64,000 bases of DNA from Desulfurobacteriaceae bacterium (GTDB lineage: Bacteria; Aquificota; Aquificia; Desulfurobacteriales; Desulfurobacteriaceae). The stretch lies in NCBI GenBank assembly GCA_027068415.1, contig JAMOTD010000018.1:62001-126000 (forward strand), read 5' to 3'. The translations under genes were made by a program, and so were the position numbers. Shown one piece after another: positions 42,807 to 52,440 of the stretch. Every line of letters begins with the position of its first letter. The first letter of the stretch is position 1. The notes under the pieces are model-generated. The model was not told the origin of the DNA. It worked only from the letters and a program-made list of their open reading frames with translations, and did not search any database.

Positions 42807-43383
42807 ACCTCTTCCTCAAACACTCCCTTATAAGGGCTCTCTCTGTGAGCTCTAAAACTCTCTTATTCCAGTAAAAGGAGTACTTTTCAAGCTTTTTGCG
42901 GGCTTCCCTTTTACACTCAAGGGCTGCAGGAGTGCTCTCAAGGAGTTTAAAGAGCTCCCCCTCAAGCCTGTAGAGCTCCCTCTCAACTTTAAGGGAGTCC
43001 TCCTCCTCAAGGAGCTCCTTTAACTCCCCGATGAGCTCCCTTCCGCTAAGCCCCAACTTCTTTAGGAGGGAGCCGACAAAGTCAAGGAGAAGCTCAACCC
43101 TGTTTAGGGAAGGCGGTTGGGGAAGGGAGGAACTCTTCTCCTTTGGAAGCTTCTCTTTTACGAGCTCTTTAACCTGAAAGAGGTTAAACCTGCGGGAAAT
43201 CAGCTCGCCGCCGTAGTTGACAAGGCAGGAGAGAACCTCTTCAGGAGGGACGTTGAGCTTAAAGAGCTCCCTCGCCGCCGGAATATCGCTGCCGGAGGAG
43301 AAGTAGAACTTCTCCTCAAAGTGGTCTGAAAGGAGCTCCTTCAGAGCCCTCAAGTACTCGGGGAAATTTCTCTCCTGCACCAT
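42769..43383 (-). CDS. hypothetical protein between glnE and kinase-like gene
   Basis: 204 residues, highly charged and helical ('LLKKLGLSGRELIGELKELL', 'LERELYRLEGELFKLLE'-like stretches). No signal peptide, membrane segment or recognised motif. It overlaps glnE by 34 nt and the kinase-like gene by 38 nt, so it is translated as part of rpoN-glnE-hyp-kinase. It may be a partner or substrate of the kinase-like protein, by position only. Confidence 0.7.
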   Translation of the reverse strand: MVQERNFPEYLRALKELLSDHFEEKFYFSSGSDIPAARELFKLNVPPEEVLSCLVNYGGELISRRFNLFQVKELVKEKLPKEKSSSLPQPPSLNRVELLLDFVGSLLKKLGLSGRELIGELKELLEEEDSLKVERELYRLEGELFKLLESTPAALECKREARKKLEKYSFYWNKRVLELTERALIRECLRKRYGVPEFTSLDSP

Positions 43384-45992
43384 TTCATAAACTCCAGATA
43401 TCCTTCCCTAACCCTCCTTTTGAGGGGCTCAATTTTAGCACCGTAGAAGATAAAGTCACCGAAGAGCCTCTTCTCCGTCTCTGCCCTCCTGAGCTCAAGG
43501 TAGAGCTCGGGCAGAGTTGAAAAGGGCTCGGCCTCAAGGGAGAGCTCCTTTAAAGCGAGGTAGGTATTCCTCAACCACTTCCCCCTCAAGAGCTGGTAGG
43601 TGTAGGCTATAAACTCAAGGTCAACAACGCCTCCGGCGGCGTACTTAATGTCCTTTTTACCCTTACCGAGCTCCCTCTCAAGCCTCTCCCTCATCCTCTC
43701 AATCTCTGTAAGGGTACGCTCGTTAAGGGGCTCTCCAAAAAGGAACTCCCTTACAATCTCTTCAACCTCATCCCTGCAGCCACCTAAGAGAAACCTGAAG
43801 CGGGTGAAGGCAAGCCTCTCCCAAACCCTTGCACTTTCGCGAAGGTACTCCTTAAAGTAGTTAAGGGTGAAAACGAGCTCCCCCTTCTCACCGAAGGGAC
43901 GAAGGCGGGTATCAACCTCGTAGCCGAGCTCCTCAAGCTCTTTTATGAGTTTTACGGCCTTATCCTCCTCCGGCTCTCCTCCCTCCCTGAAAAAGAGGAG
44001 GTCAAGGTCTGAGCCCACGTTCATCTCCCTGCTGCCGTGCTTGCCGAGGGAGGAGAGGCAGAAAGAGGGGGAGAGCTCGCCGTAGAGCTCCCCTAAAACG
44101 AAGTCGCAAACCGCCGTAAGCTCGCCGAAAAAGTCAACAATCTCAACCCTCCCCAACCTGTACCTCAAGAGGGCAACCACCTCAAAGATGTTCTTAACGA
44201 GCTGCAGGTTCCCGAGGCTCTCCATAAGCTCCCTTAACTGCTCTTCTTTAACCCCCTCTTCAATGAGACGGGGATGGAAGATGTAGTCAACGAGCTCAGG
44301 GGTCTGGCGGAAGCGGGTTATAAAGAAATCCTTGGTTGAGAGGAGGTAGAAGAGGAGGTTGAGGGCGTTAAGCTGGTTAAGGATTGAGAAGAAGAAGACT
44401 CTTCCCTCTTCCCTCTCAAGGAAGTTTACGAGGTTCTTCATTGCGTTCTTTGAGCTGGGCGCGTCAAAAAGAAGCCTCAGAAAGAGCTCCCCCATTACGT
44501 CAATCCTGTTAACCTCCTCCGGGGTTAAGCTCTTCATTGAAAGGAGAACGTCAATGAACCTCTTAACTTCAGCAGGCTCAACGAAGCCCATCTTAGCCAG
44601 CTCTTCCTCTGTATAGGTTGAGAGGGGCTTCCTGTCTCCCGTGGGGAAGAACTTATTGAAGTAGTAGTTGACCCTCTCGGCGTGGCGGCGGAGCTCCTTT
44701 AAGAACTCCTCCCTACCGTCAAATCCCATCTTCTTCGCAAGCTCTTCGGCTTCCTCGCTTTCGGGGTGGAAGGTCTGGGTCTGCCTGAAGTTTGTAATCT
44801 GGAGCATGTGCTCGGCTCTCCTTAAGAAGAGGTAGGCCTCTTGGAGCTCCGAGTACTCCTTGTCGGTTAAGTAGCCCCACCTGTGGAGCTTCCTCAAGGC
44901 CGTAAGGGTGTGGGGAGAGCGGATTTCCCTGTGCTTACCGCCGTAAATCAGCTGAAAGGCTTGAACTATGAACTCAACCTCCCTTATGCCTCCCCTACCC
45001 AGCTTAAGGTCAATTTTGTCTTTCTTCTTTAAGACTTTATTCCTTATGAGCTCCTTTAACCTCAAGACCTCCTCAATAAGAGTGAGGTCTACGTACTTCC
45101 TGTAAACGAAGGCCTTGGCCAGCTTTAAGAACTCAAGGCCCGCTGCCCTAACGTCCCCTACGGAAGGCCTCGCTTTTAAGAGGGCAAATCTCTCCCACGG
45201 CCTCGCAACTGCCGTGTAGTATTCCTCAAGGGCAAGAATGTCGTTTACCAAAGGCCCCATCGTACCGTTGGGGCGAAGGCGGGTATCAACTACAAAAACG
45301 CCCTCTAAAAGGCTTACGAGCTCTTGGGCAAGGAGGGTAAAGTAATCGTGATTTTGAAGTTTTCCTACACTCCCACCCTCTGTTTCACCGAAACGGCTCT
45401 CGTAAACGAACATCAGGTCAAGGTCTGAGGAGTAGTTGAGCTCAAAGGCGGCGGCCTTACCCATGTCAATTACGACAAAACCGCAGGAGGGTTTACCGTA
45501 CTTTTTCTCAAACTCATCCTTAAGGTACTTCAGGGCGGCTGAAGTTATTGAGTCGTGAATCAGGGTAGTGTCCCTAACGAGCTCTGTAAAGGGGGCAAGG
45601 GAGAGGATATCCCTCAGAACTACTCTGGCCATCTGGAGGTTTTTGTAGGAAAGGAGCTCCCCCTTAACCTTCCTTTTATCCTTTTCTTTTACTTCAAAGC
45701 GGAAGTCTTCGGGTTTAAAACGCTTTCTGTAGATTTCCTTTAACTCTTTCAACTTTTCTGGGTTTTTGGTTAGAAAGTCCGCAAGGTAGTTTGAGTAGGA
45801 AAAGAGGGTTAAAAGGTGTGATAGGTACTCCGAGTCAAGCCAGTCGGGCCTTTCCCCTAAGGATAGGGCGAGCTTTTCAAGGTAGATGAGAGCTCTCCTC
45901 TTATTGGGAAGCCTTTCCCTCTCAACAAAATCAATTCCCTCCTGCCACTCCTCTCTCAACTTACTCTTTAAACCCTCTAATAGGAACCTCAC
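43350..45992 (-). CDS. glnE: bifunctional glutamine synthetase adenylyltransferase/deadenylase
   Basis: 880 residues, slightly shorter than the ~940 of enterobacterial GlnE. Two nucleotidyltransferase modules: 'NYSSDLDLMFVYE' near 190 (deadenylylation half) and 'VGSDLDLLFFREG' near 660 (adenylylation half), each followed by a helical region ('LGRGGIREVEFIVQAFQLIYGGK' near 335 and 'AAGGVVDLEFIAYTYQLLRGKW' near 805). Controls glutamine synthetase by reversible adenylylation. Directly follows rpoN with a 4-nt overlap, joining two nitrogen-control functions. Confidence 0.96.
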   Translation of the reverse strand: MRFLLEGLKSKLREEWQEGIDFVERERLPNKRRALIYLEKLALSLGERPDWLDSEYLSHLLTLFSYSNYLADFLTKNPEKLKELKEIYRKRFKPEDFRFEVKEKDKRKVKGELLSYKNLQMARVVLRDILSLAPFTELVRDTTLIHDSITSAALKYLKDEFEKKYGKPSCGFVVIDMGKAAAFELNYSSDLDLMFVYESRFGETEGGSVGKLQNHDYFTLLAQELVSLLEGVFVVDTRLRPNGTMGPLVNDILALEEYYTAVARPWERFALLKARPSVGDVRAAGLEFLKLAKAFVYRKYVDLTLIEEVLRLKELIRNKVLKKKDKIDLKLGRGGIREVEFIVQAFQLIYGGKHREIRSPHTLTALRKLHRWGYLTDKEYSELQEAYLFLRRAEHMLQITNFRQTQTFHPESEEAEELAKKMGFDGREEFLKELRRHAERVNYYFNKFFPTGDRKPLSTYTEEELAKMGFVEPAEVKRFIDVLLSMKSLTPEEVNRIDVMGELFLRLLFDAPSSKNAMKNLVNFLEREEGRVFFFSILNQLNALNLLFYLLSTKDFFITRFRQTPELVDYIFHPRLIEEGVKEEQLRELMESLGNLQLVKNIFEVVALLRYRLGRVEIVDFFGELTAVCDFVLGELYGELSPSFCLSSLGKHGSREMNVGSDLDLLFFREGGEPEEDKAVKLIKELEELGYEVDTRLRPFGEKGELVFTLNYFKEYLRESARVWERLAFTRFRFLLGGCRDEVEEIVREFLFGEPLNERTLTEIERMRERLERELGKGKKDIKYAAGGVVDLEFIAYTYQLLRGKWLRNTYLALKELSLEAEPFSTLPELYLELRRAETEKRLFGDFIFYGAKIEPLKRRVREGYLEFMKWCRREISPST

Positions 45993-47233
45993 CTCTTCCT
46001 CCTCTCGTAAGCTCCGGGAATTCCCATCTCCTCCCGGTACTTTGCAACCGTCCTTCTGGCAATCTTTATTCCCTTCCCCTTTAAAAGGGAAGCTATCTTA
46101 CTGTCGCTCAAAGGCTTCCTCTTATCTTCGTCCTCTATCAGCTCCCTTATGAGCCTCTTTACCTCATCAACTGAAGTTCCCGAAACCCCTTTCTTAAAGA
46201 AATACCTCAAAGGGTAAATCCCGAAGGGGGTTTCAACGAACTTATCCTTTACCGCCCTGCTGACGGTTGACTCGTGAAGGGAGATTTGAGAGGCAAGCTC
46301 GGATATTGTAAGGGGGTTAACTGTTCTGCCGTCTTTTAAGAACTCCCTCTGCCTCTCAAAGAGGGCTTTAGCGAGTTTTCTGAGAGTTTCGTTCCTGTTC
46401 TCTATGGCTTTTTTAAGGTAGAGGGCCCTCTGGTACTTTTCGTTTATAAACTTCCTGAGCTCTTCTCTATCGGCGTGCTTGAGGTAGTGGCTGTTTACCT
46501 TAAAGTTGAACCAGGGAGGGGTCAGAACCTCAACTTTGACTTCACCACCCTCAAGCCAAACTCTTATGTCGGGTTTAACCTTTACGGCGCCGAAACCGTC
46601 CTCAAAGGGGGAGAGATCAACGTGGCGCAGGTAGGATAGGAGCTCTCTATACTCCTCTTCTGTTAAACCGGTCTCAGAGAGGAACTTCTCCCTATCCGTT
46701 AAGAGCTCCAGCTTTTCAAGGGATGCCACCAGCCTGTCGGGGGCACCCAGCTCTCTCAGCTGAGCCTCAAGGAGCTCTTTTAGAGTTAAAGAGCCGCAGC
46801 CGGCTGGCTCAAGAGTCTTCAACCTCTCCCTTACCTCCTCAACAACCTCAACAGGAACTGCGAACTTTCGGGCAATCTCCTCGGGAGACAAGGTCAGGAG
46901 GCCCCGCCTATCAAGGTTATCAACGATAAAGGCAGCTATCTCCCTATCAACTCCCTCAAACTCAAGGTTAACCTGTTTTAAGAGCTCCTGCCTTACCGAG
47001 ACGGGAGAGGGTGCGGGGGAGCTCTCCTCACTCTCGGAGGGCTCGTAGTAGGTTGCCGAGCTCTCGTAGATAAAGTCAAGGGGCTCTATCAGGGGGTTTT
47101 CCTCAACCTCGTTTTTTAAAATCTCTTCAAGCTGCAGCAGGGGAACCTGAAGGAGCTCAAGGCCGAGAACGAGGTTTGGGGTGAGTTTTAGCTGCTGAGA
47201 GAGGGTAAGGGAGAAAACCAATTTATTTTCCAT
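45989..47233 (-). CDS. rpoN: RNA polymerase sigma-54 factor
   Basis: 414 residues. Region I 'LSQQLKLTPNLVLGLELLQVPLLQLEE' (split near 11-37), an acidic linker near 55-75, the core-binding region ('FIVDNLDRRGLLTLSPEEIA'), a helix-turn-helix near 300-325 ('ISELASQISLHESTVSRAV') and the RpoN box 'ARRTVAKYRE' near 393. Needs AAA+ enhancer-binding activators. No obvious -24/-12 promoter was recognised in this window. Confidence 0.96.
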   Translation of the reverse strand: MENKLVFSLTLSQQLKLTPNLVLGLELLQVPLLQLEEILKNEVEENPLIEPLDFIYESSATYYEPSESEESSPAPSPVSVRQELLKQVNLEFEGVDREIAAFIVDNLDRRGLLTLSPEEIARKFAVPVEVVEEVRERLKTLEPAGCGSLTLKELLEAQLRELGAPDRLVASLEKLELLTDREKFLSETGLTEEEYRELLSYLRHVDLSPFEDGFGAVKVKPDIRVWLEGGEVKVEVLTPPWFNFKVNSHYLKHADREELRKFINEKYQRALYLKKAIENRNETLRKLAKALFERQREFLKDGRTVNPLTISELASQISLHESTVSRAVKDKFVETPFGIYPLRYFFKKGVSGTSVDEVKRLIRELIEDEDKRKPLSDSKIASLLKGKGIKIARRTVAKYREEMGIPGAYERRKR

Positions 47234-47270
47234 ACTTTACCATCCAATCCTGTTGTAGAATTTTTAGACC

Positions 47271-48131
47271 ATGAGGAGAATATACGCCTTTTCACTTTTA
47301 ATAATATTAAGCTTCTTTACCTTAGCCTGCGGAGTGGTAAGAACCTCTCCCTTTGGGGAAAAGTCCTTTATCTTAATCCCCACCTCTCAGGAAGTTGCAA
47401 TAGGCAGGGCGGCCGCAAGGCAGGTTGAAGCAAAGGCCAAGCTCTGCAAAGACCCGGTAGTAAACGAGTACGTTAATTGGGTAGGTCAGAGGATTGCTGC
47501 CGTCTGCGACAGGCACGACATCACTTACCACTACAAAGTGATAGAGAGCGACGAGCTCAACGCCTTCGCTTTACCCGGAGGGTGGGTCTACATCTACACC
47601 GGCCTATTAAAACACCTTAAGAACGAGGCAGACCTTGCCTTCGTCTTAGGGCACGAGACCGGACACATAGTAGGAAGGCACGCAATAAGGAGGCTCCAGC
47701 TCATTTACGGGATAAACTTTATCCTCTCACTGACCCTCGGGGGAAAAGAGCTCTCCCCTGCAGAGAGCGAAGTTCTAAAAGTCCTCTACCAGATAGTTGT
47801 GGCCGGCTACTCAAGGAAAGAGGAGTTTGAGGCAGACTCAATGGGAGCCTACTATGCGGGAAAGGCCGGCTGGAACCCGGTTGCCTCAATTGAGACCATT
47901 GAAATCCTTGACTCCCTAATAAAGTTTAAGCCCAGCGGGATTACAGAGCTCTTCATGGACCACCCGACAAACAAAAAGAGGATTGAAAACCTCAACTACT
48001 GGATTAGGACTTTCCCAAAAGAGTGGCTCAAGAACCCCTTTAACGAGGAGAGGTACAGGGAGAAGGTTTTAAGGAGGCTAAATGGACGAGATAGTAAAAG
48101 AGGGAAAGAGAGTTTTAATAGAGGAAGCTAA
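47271..48131 (+). CDS. M48-family metallopeptidase lipoprotein (LoiP/BepA-like)
   Basis: 286 residues. Lipoprotein signal 'LLIILSFFTLACG' with the anchored Cys at 20. Zinc motif 'GHETGHIVGRHA' (HExxH) near 127-138; the third ligand lies in 'EEFEADSMGAYYAG' near 184. 'LPGGWVYIYTGLL' near 105 is a conserved family block. Degrades or repairs outer-membrane and periplasmic proteins. The last ~16 residues come from reading into kdsD (50-nt overlap). Confidence 0.9.
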   Translation: MRRIYAFSLLIILSFFTLACGVVRTSPFGEKSFILIPTSQEVAIGRAAARQVEAKAKLCKDPVVNEYVNWVGQRIAAVCDRHDITYHYKVIESDELNAFALPGGWVYIYTGLLKHLKNEADLAFVLGHETGHIVGRHAIRRLQLIYGINFILSLTLGGKELSPAESEVLKVLYQIVVAGYSRKEEFEADSMGAYYAGKAGWNPVASIETIEILDSLIKFKPSGITELFMDHPTNKKRIENLNYWIRTFPKEWLKNPFNEERYREKVLRRLNGRDSKRGKESFNRGS

Positions 48132-49038
48132 AGCCATAGAAAGGCTGGCAGAGAGGCTTGACGAGAGCTTCACGGCGGCTGTAGAGCTCCTATACAGAAC
48201 TAAAGGAAGGGTAGTTTTAACCGGAGTGGGGAAGTCGGGGTTAATCTGTAAGAAGATTGCCGCAACCCTCTCAAGTACCGGAACTCCCGCCTTCTTCCTC
48301 CACCCGACCGACGCAGCCCACGGAGACTTAGGAATGGTAAAGGGAGAAGATACGGTGATAGCCGTTTCAAACAGCGGGGAGACGGCGGAGCTCCTATCTA
48401 TAATTCCTCTGATAAAGAGCTTCGGAATACCGGTAATAGCAATAACAAGCAACCTAAAGTCTTCCCTTGCAAGGCTCTCAGACATCGTCCTAAACATAGG
48501 AATAGAGAAGGAGGCCTGCCCCCTTAACCTGGCTCCCACAACGTCAACAACGGCAACCCTCGCCTTAGGAGACGCCTTAGCCGCAGCCCTTATGAAGTTA
48601 AAAGGATTTTCAGCAAAGGAGTTTGCAAAGCTCCACCCCGGCGGTAAGCTCGGAATCAGGCTTTCAAAGGTAAAGGAGATAATGAGAAAGGGGGAGGAGA
48701 TACCAAAAGTTACACCGGAGACCTTACTAAAGGATGCAATTTTAGAAATCTCCAGTAAAAAATTAGGTGCCACACTGGTAGTTGACGGAAACAGGCTTGT
48801 GGGAATAATTACAGATGGAGATTTAAGGAGGGCTCTTGAAAAAGGCGCCACTTTAGAGACTAAAGTTAAGGACATTATGACGAAAAACCCTAAGAAAATA
48901 TCAGAGGAAGCCTACGGAGAGGAAGCTCTAAGGGAAATGGAGAAGTACAAAATAACCGTTCTGCCCGTAGTTGACGGAGAAGGTAGGTTAAAAGGGATTA
49001 TTCACCTACACGATATACTCGGTAGGAGAATACTTTAG
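48082..49038 (+). CDS. kdsD: arabinose-5-phosphate isomerase
   Basis: 318 residues. SIS domain (~30-190) with 'LTGVGKSGLICKKIAATLSSTGTPA' (split) near 45, 'HPTDAAHGDLGMV' near 73 and 'VSNSGETAELL' near 94; then a CBS pair (~205-318). 'APTTSTTATLALGDALA' and 'LHPGGKLG' are typical of KpsF/GutQ/KdsD. Makes D-arabinose-5-phosphate for Kdo, the first LPS core sugar. Start ATG 48082 lies just after AGGAGG. In line with LPS genes at the left end. Confidence 0.94.
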   Translation: MDEIVKEGKRVLIEEAKAIERLAERLDESFTAAVELLYRTKGRVVLTGVGKSGLICKKIAATLSSTGTPAFFLHPTDAAHGDLGMVKGEDTVIAVSNSGETAELLSIIPLIKSFGIPVIAITSNLKSSLARLSDIVLNIGIEKEACPLNLAPTTSTTATLALGDALAAALMKLKGFSAKEFAKLHPGGKLGIRLSKVKEIMRKGEEIPKVTPETLLKDAILEISSKKLGATLVVDGNRLVGIITDGDLRRALEKGATLETKVKDIMTKNPKKISEEAYGEEALREMEKYKITVLPVVDGEGRLKGIIHLHDILGRRIL

Positions 49039-49040
49039 AT

Positions 49041-49063
49041 TTCTGATAGAATAAAATTCAGAA
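49041..49063. promoter_or_regulatory. inverted repeat before the small DNA-binding-like gene
   Basis: TTCTGA and TCAGAA form 6-bp arms separated by 11 nt, 18 nt before the ATG of the 77-residue gene. A possible autoregulatory operator for that ribbon-helix-helix-like protein, or chance. Confidence 0.35.
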
Positions 49064-49081
49064 TTTAGAAGGAGGAATGGG

Positions 49082-49315
49082 ATGGCAAGAGGCAGAAAAG
49101 CAGGAAAGAGGGCAAACAAGACGGTAAGGCTCTCAATCCCAAAGAAACTCTACTACATCCTCTACGGAGTGGCCGGAAACAACGAGCAGAAGCTCAACAG
49201 GCTTATCAGGCTAATCCTTGAGGAGAAGCTAAACTCCTCAACGGTAGCAGAGTTAACCCAGCTCCTTGAGGGCCAGAAGAGGGAAAAGGAGGAGAAAGAG
49301 GAGGAGAAGGAGTAG
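49082..49315 (+). CDS. small ribbon-helix-helix-like protein
   Basis: 77 residues. Basic N terminus ('ARGRKAGKRANKTVRLSIP') followed by a predicted short strand ('TVRLSIP') and two helices ('KKLYYILYGVAG', 'NRLIRLILEEKL'), the order seen in MetJ/Arc-type ribbon-helix-helix proteins. The C terminus is a Glu/Lys tail. AAGGAGGAATGGG-ATG start. Probably a small DNA-binding protein; its target is unknown. Confidence 0.6.
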   Translation: MARGRKAGKRANKTVRLSIPKKLYYILYGVAGNNEQKLNRLIRLILEEKLNSSTVAELTQLLEGQKREKEEKEEEKE

Positions 49316-49316
49316 G

Positions 49317-50594
49317 CTAAGAGAGGTTGAGGGAGGAGAGGAGAGCTCTCGCCTTGTGAAGGGTTTCCTGAAACTCCCTGTCGGGGCGGGAATCCCAGAC
49401 TATACCGGCGCCGACCTGAAGATAACCTCTGTCTTCCTTTAGAAGAAGAGTCCTTATAACTATGTTAAAGTCCGAAACTTCGTTAAAGCCCAAGTAGCCG
49501 ACCGAGCCGGTGTAGAGAGCTCTCCTCGTCGGCTCAAGTTCCGCAATTATCTCCATCGTTCTGATTTTGGGAGCTCCCGTAATCGTCCCCCCGGGAAAGA
49601 GGGCCTTAAGAGCTCTTACAGGGCTTATACCCTCCCTCAAAATCCCCCTAACGTTTGAGACTATGTGAACGACGTGGGAGTACTCCTCCAAAACCATAAG
49701 CTCGTCAACCTCAACAGTTCCGTACTTGCAAACCCTTCCTAAATCGTTCCTCTCAAGGTCAACGAGCATCACGTGTTCCGCCCTCTCCTTTTCTGAAAGA
49801 AGGAGCTCCCTCTTTAACTCCTCGTCCTCTTTCCTGTTCCTTCCCCTCCTCCTCGTTCCTGCTATCGGACGGGTTTGGGCAACCCTCCCCTCAACCTTTA
49901 AAAGCCTCTCGGGGGAGCACGAGACCGCCTTAAACTCCCCCAAGTCCATGTAGAAGGAGAAAGGGGAGGGGTTAATCTCCCTTAACCTCTTATATAGGGC
50001 TACGCTGTCACCGTAAAAGCCGATGTTCAACTTCTGGGAGAAGTTAACCTGAAAGGTATCACCGGCGGCTATATACTCCTTAATCCTCTTAACAGCCCAC
50101 TCAAAGTACTCCCTCTCCATATTTGAGCCAAGGAGCTCCCCCCTGTAGCCGCCCCAGTACTCCCTCTTTTCAGGCAGAGGAAAGGGCTCGTGGGAGACGA
50201 GCCAGAGCTCCCTCTTTAAGTTGTCAAAGAAGAGTAAAGTGTGGGGGAGAAAGAAGTGGAGTAGGGGCATTCCGATGTCGTCAACCTCAGGCGAGGGAAC
50301 ATCCTCAATTAAGACGTTCGCATCGTAGGAGACATACCCCATAAGGCCGTAGGGAACTTCGGGGATGGAAAACCTCCTCTTTAAGCGGTAAAACCTACCT
50401 TCAAGGCTTTCAAAGGCCCCCTCTTCCCGGCCGAAGGCAAACTCCTCCTCAGAGCCGACCGCTATAAAGGAGTACCTTCCGGTCTTACCATTAACGGCGG
50501 CCGAGTCAAGGAAAAGCTTAACCGGGTAGCCGAGAGCCTCAAGGGTAAAGAAAACCTCTGCCGGCTCTCTGTAGGGCAGCTTCTCTACTATCAA
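49317..50594 (-). CDS. pabB: chorismate-utilising enzyme, probably aminodeoxychorismate synthase component I
   Basis: 425 residues. '[13 protein letters not shown]' near 175, '[23 protein letters not shown]' (split) near 225, '[20 protein letters not shown]' near 275, '[18 protein letters not shown]' near 325 and '[15 protein letters not shown]' near 395 are the chorismate-binding core. Overall sequence is PabB-like, but the PIAGT motif has Ala where classic PabB has Lys, as in TrpE and some PabB. It makes a p-aminobenzoate precursor for folate or, alternatively, anthranilate. Transcribed away from ilvB. Confidence 0.8.
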   Translation of the reverse strand: MIVEKLPYREPAEVFFTLEALGYPVKLFLDSAAVNGKTGRYSFIAVGSEEEFAFGREEGAFESLEGRFYRLKRRFSIPEVPYGLMGYVSYDANVLIEDVPSPEVDDIGMPLLHFFLPHTLLFFDNLKRELWLVSHEPFPLPEKREYWGGYRGELLGSNMEREYFEWAVKRIKEYIAAGDTFQVNFSQKLNIGFYGDSVALYKRLREINPSPFSFYMDLGEFKAVSCSPERLLKVEGRVAQTRPIAGTRRRGRNRKEDEELKRELLLSEKERAEHVMLVDLERNDLGRVCKYGTVEVDELMVLEEYSHVVHIVSNVRGILREGISPVRALKALFPGGTITGAPKIRTMEIIAELEPTRRALYTGSVGYLGFNEVSDFNIVIRTLLLKEDRGYLQVGAGIVWDSRPDREFQETLHKARALLSSLNLS

Positions 50595-50689
50595 GAATCC
50601 CTCCCAATAAGAAGTAGGAGAATAAATATAGGAGAAGCGAAACTATTTTGATATTATTCCCATTTACACGCCCAAGGAGGAATACCGGT

Positions 50690-52429
50690 ATGAAGCTCTC
50701 TGGAGCAGAAATCCTCTTAAGAGCTCTTGAGCTTGAAGGAGTTGAGAAGATTTTCGGATATCCCGGCGGAGCGGTCCTTGACATCTACGACAGGCTTCCC
50801 TTCTCCCCTCTAAAACACTACTTAACCAGGCACGAGCAGGGTGCAGCCCATGCAGCAGACGGCTACGCAAGGGCTACAGGTAAAGTAGGGGTCTGCTTTG
50901 CAACTTCCGGCCCCGGCGCCACAAACCTCGTTACCGGCCTTGCAACTGCACAGATAGACTCCTCACCAATCGTGGCCTTTACCGGAAACGTCCCAACTTT
51001 CATGATTGGAAACGACGCCTTTCAGGAAGTTGACACGGTCGGGATAACCCGCCCGATTACAAAGCACAACTTCCTCGTTAAGGACGTTAAAGACCTTGCA
51101 GACACGGTAAAAAAGGCCTTCCACATAGCAAAAACGGGTAGGCCCGGCGCAGTCTTAGTTGACCTTCCAAAGGACGTTACCAGAGAGCTGACCGACTTCT
51201 TTGAGGAGGAGTACAAAACTCCCGTTCAGATAAGGAGCTACAAGCCCGTCTTAAAGGGACACCCGGGGCAGATAAAGAGGGCTGCAAAGGCAATAGCAAC
51301 GGCCGAAAGGCCCGTTCTCTACATAGGAGGAGGAGTTGTCTCCTCAGGGGCTTCAGATTTAGTAGTCAAGATGGCCGAAGTTGCCAACATTCCGATGGTC
51401 GCAACTCTCATGGGGCTCACGGCCGTTCCCGGCAACCACCCCTTCTTCCTCGGAATGCTCGGAATGCACGGAACCTACGCGGCAAACATGGCCGTTCAGG
51501 AGGCAGACCTCCTGATTGCAATCGGCGCAAGGTTTGACGACAGAGTCACCGGCAAGCTCTCAGAGTTTGCCCCAAATGCCAAGGTAATCCACATAGACAT
51601 TGACAGCGCAGAAATCGGAAAGAATAAACCCGTTGACATACCGATAGTCGGCGATGCGAAGCTCGTTATGGAGGAGCTTCTGCCCGAAGTTGAAAAGCAG
51701 GTTGCAAAAAACAGGGAGTTCTACGCAGTAAGGGAGAAGTGGCTCGTTAAGGTAAGAAGCTGGGCAGAGCGCTACCCCCTCTGGTACGAGCCAAGCGACA
51801 GGGTGATAAAACCCCAGTTCGTAATAGAGAAAATCTGGCAGGTAACAAAGGGAGAGGCCATAATCACAACCGACGTTGGCCAGCACCAGATGTGGACCGC
51901 CCAGTACTACAAGTTTAAGTTCCCCCGCCAGCTTATTACCTCAGGAGGGCTCGGAACAATGGGCTTCGGAGTGCCCGCTGCAATAGGGGCAAAGGTCGGA
52001 AGGCCAGATAAAACCGTCTTCTGCATCTCCGGAGACGGCTCCTTCCAGATGAACATGCAGGAGATAGTTACGGCAGTTCACTACAACATTCCCATAAAGG
52101 TTGCAATCCTCAACAACAACTTCCTGGGAATGGTTCGCCAGTGGCAGGGAATCTTCTACGACAAGAACTACTCCCAGGTTCACCTTGACGTCCAGCCGGA
52201 CTTCGTGAAGCTGGTTGAAGCAATGGGAGGAGTTGGTTTAAGAGCCGAAAGACCTTCAGAGGTTGAAGAGGTTCTAAAAGAAGCAATGGCAATTAACGAC
52301 AGGCCCGTAGTAATTGACTTCATAGTTGACAGGGAGGAGGACGTCTTCCCGATGGTTCCGCCGGGGGGAGCTCTCCACGAGATGATACTCCCCAGCTACG
52401 GTAAGAAGAAGGAGCGCAAAGCCGTTTAA
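50690..52429 (+). CDS. ilvB: acetolactate synthase large subunit
   Basis: 579 residues from ATG 50690, chosen because AAGGAGG lies 9 nt upstream and the protein then begins 'MKLSGAEILLRALELEGV' as expected. 'IFGYPGGAVLDIYD' near 24 (with the catalytic Glu in 'RHEQGAAHAADGYAR' near 48), and the thiamine-diphosphate motif 'GDGSFQMNMQEIVTA' near 450 ending at 'NNNFLGMVRQWQ'. Condenses pyruvate, or pyruvate and 2-oxobutyrate. First gene of ilvBHC. Confidence 0.97.
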   Translation: MKLSGAEILLRALELEGVEKIFGYPGGAVLDIYDRLPFSPLKHYLTRHEQGAAHAADGYARATGKVGVCFATSGPGATNLVTGLATAQIDSSPIVAFTGNVPTFMIGNDAFQEVDTVGITRPITKHNFLVKDVKDLADTVKKAFHIAKTGRPGAVLVDLPKDVTRELTDFFEEEYKTPVQIRSYKPVLKGHPGQIKRAAKAIATAERPVLYIGGGVVSSGASDLVVKMAEVANIPMVATLMGLTAVPGNHPFFLGMLGMHGTYAANMAVQEADLLIAIGARFDDRVTGKLSEFAPNAKVIHIDIDSAEIGKNKPVDIPIVGDAKLVMEELLPEVEKQVAKNREFYAVREKWLVKVRSWAERYPLWYEPSDRVIKPQFVIEKIWQVTKGEAIITTDVGQHQMWTAQYYKFKFPRQLITSGGLGTMGFGVPAAIGAKVGRPDKTVFCISGDGSFQMNMQEIVTAVHYNIPIKVAILNNNFLGMVRQWQGIFYDKNYSQVHLDVQPDFVKLVEAMGGVGLRAERPSEVEEVLKEAMAINDRPVVIDFIVDREEDVFPMVPPGGALHEMILPSYGKKKERKAV

Positions 52430-52440
52430 AGAGGAAAGAG

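Noticed and set aside
46723-46929. Plus-strand frame inside rpoN
   Set aside because: Shadow with no start signal; rpoN is clear on the minus strand.
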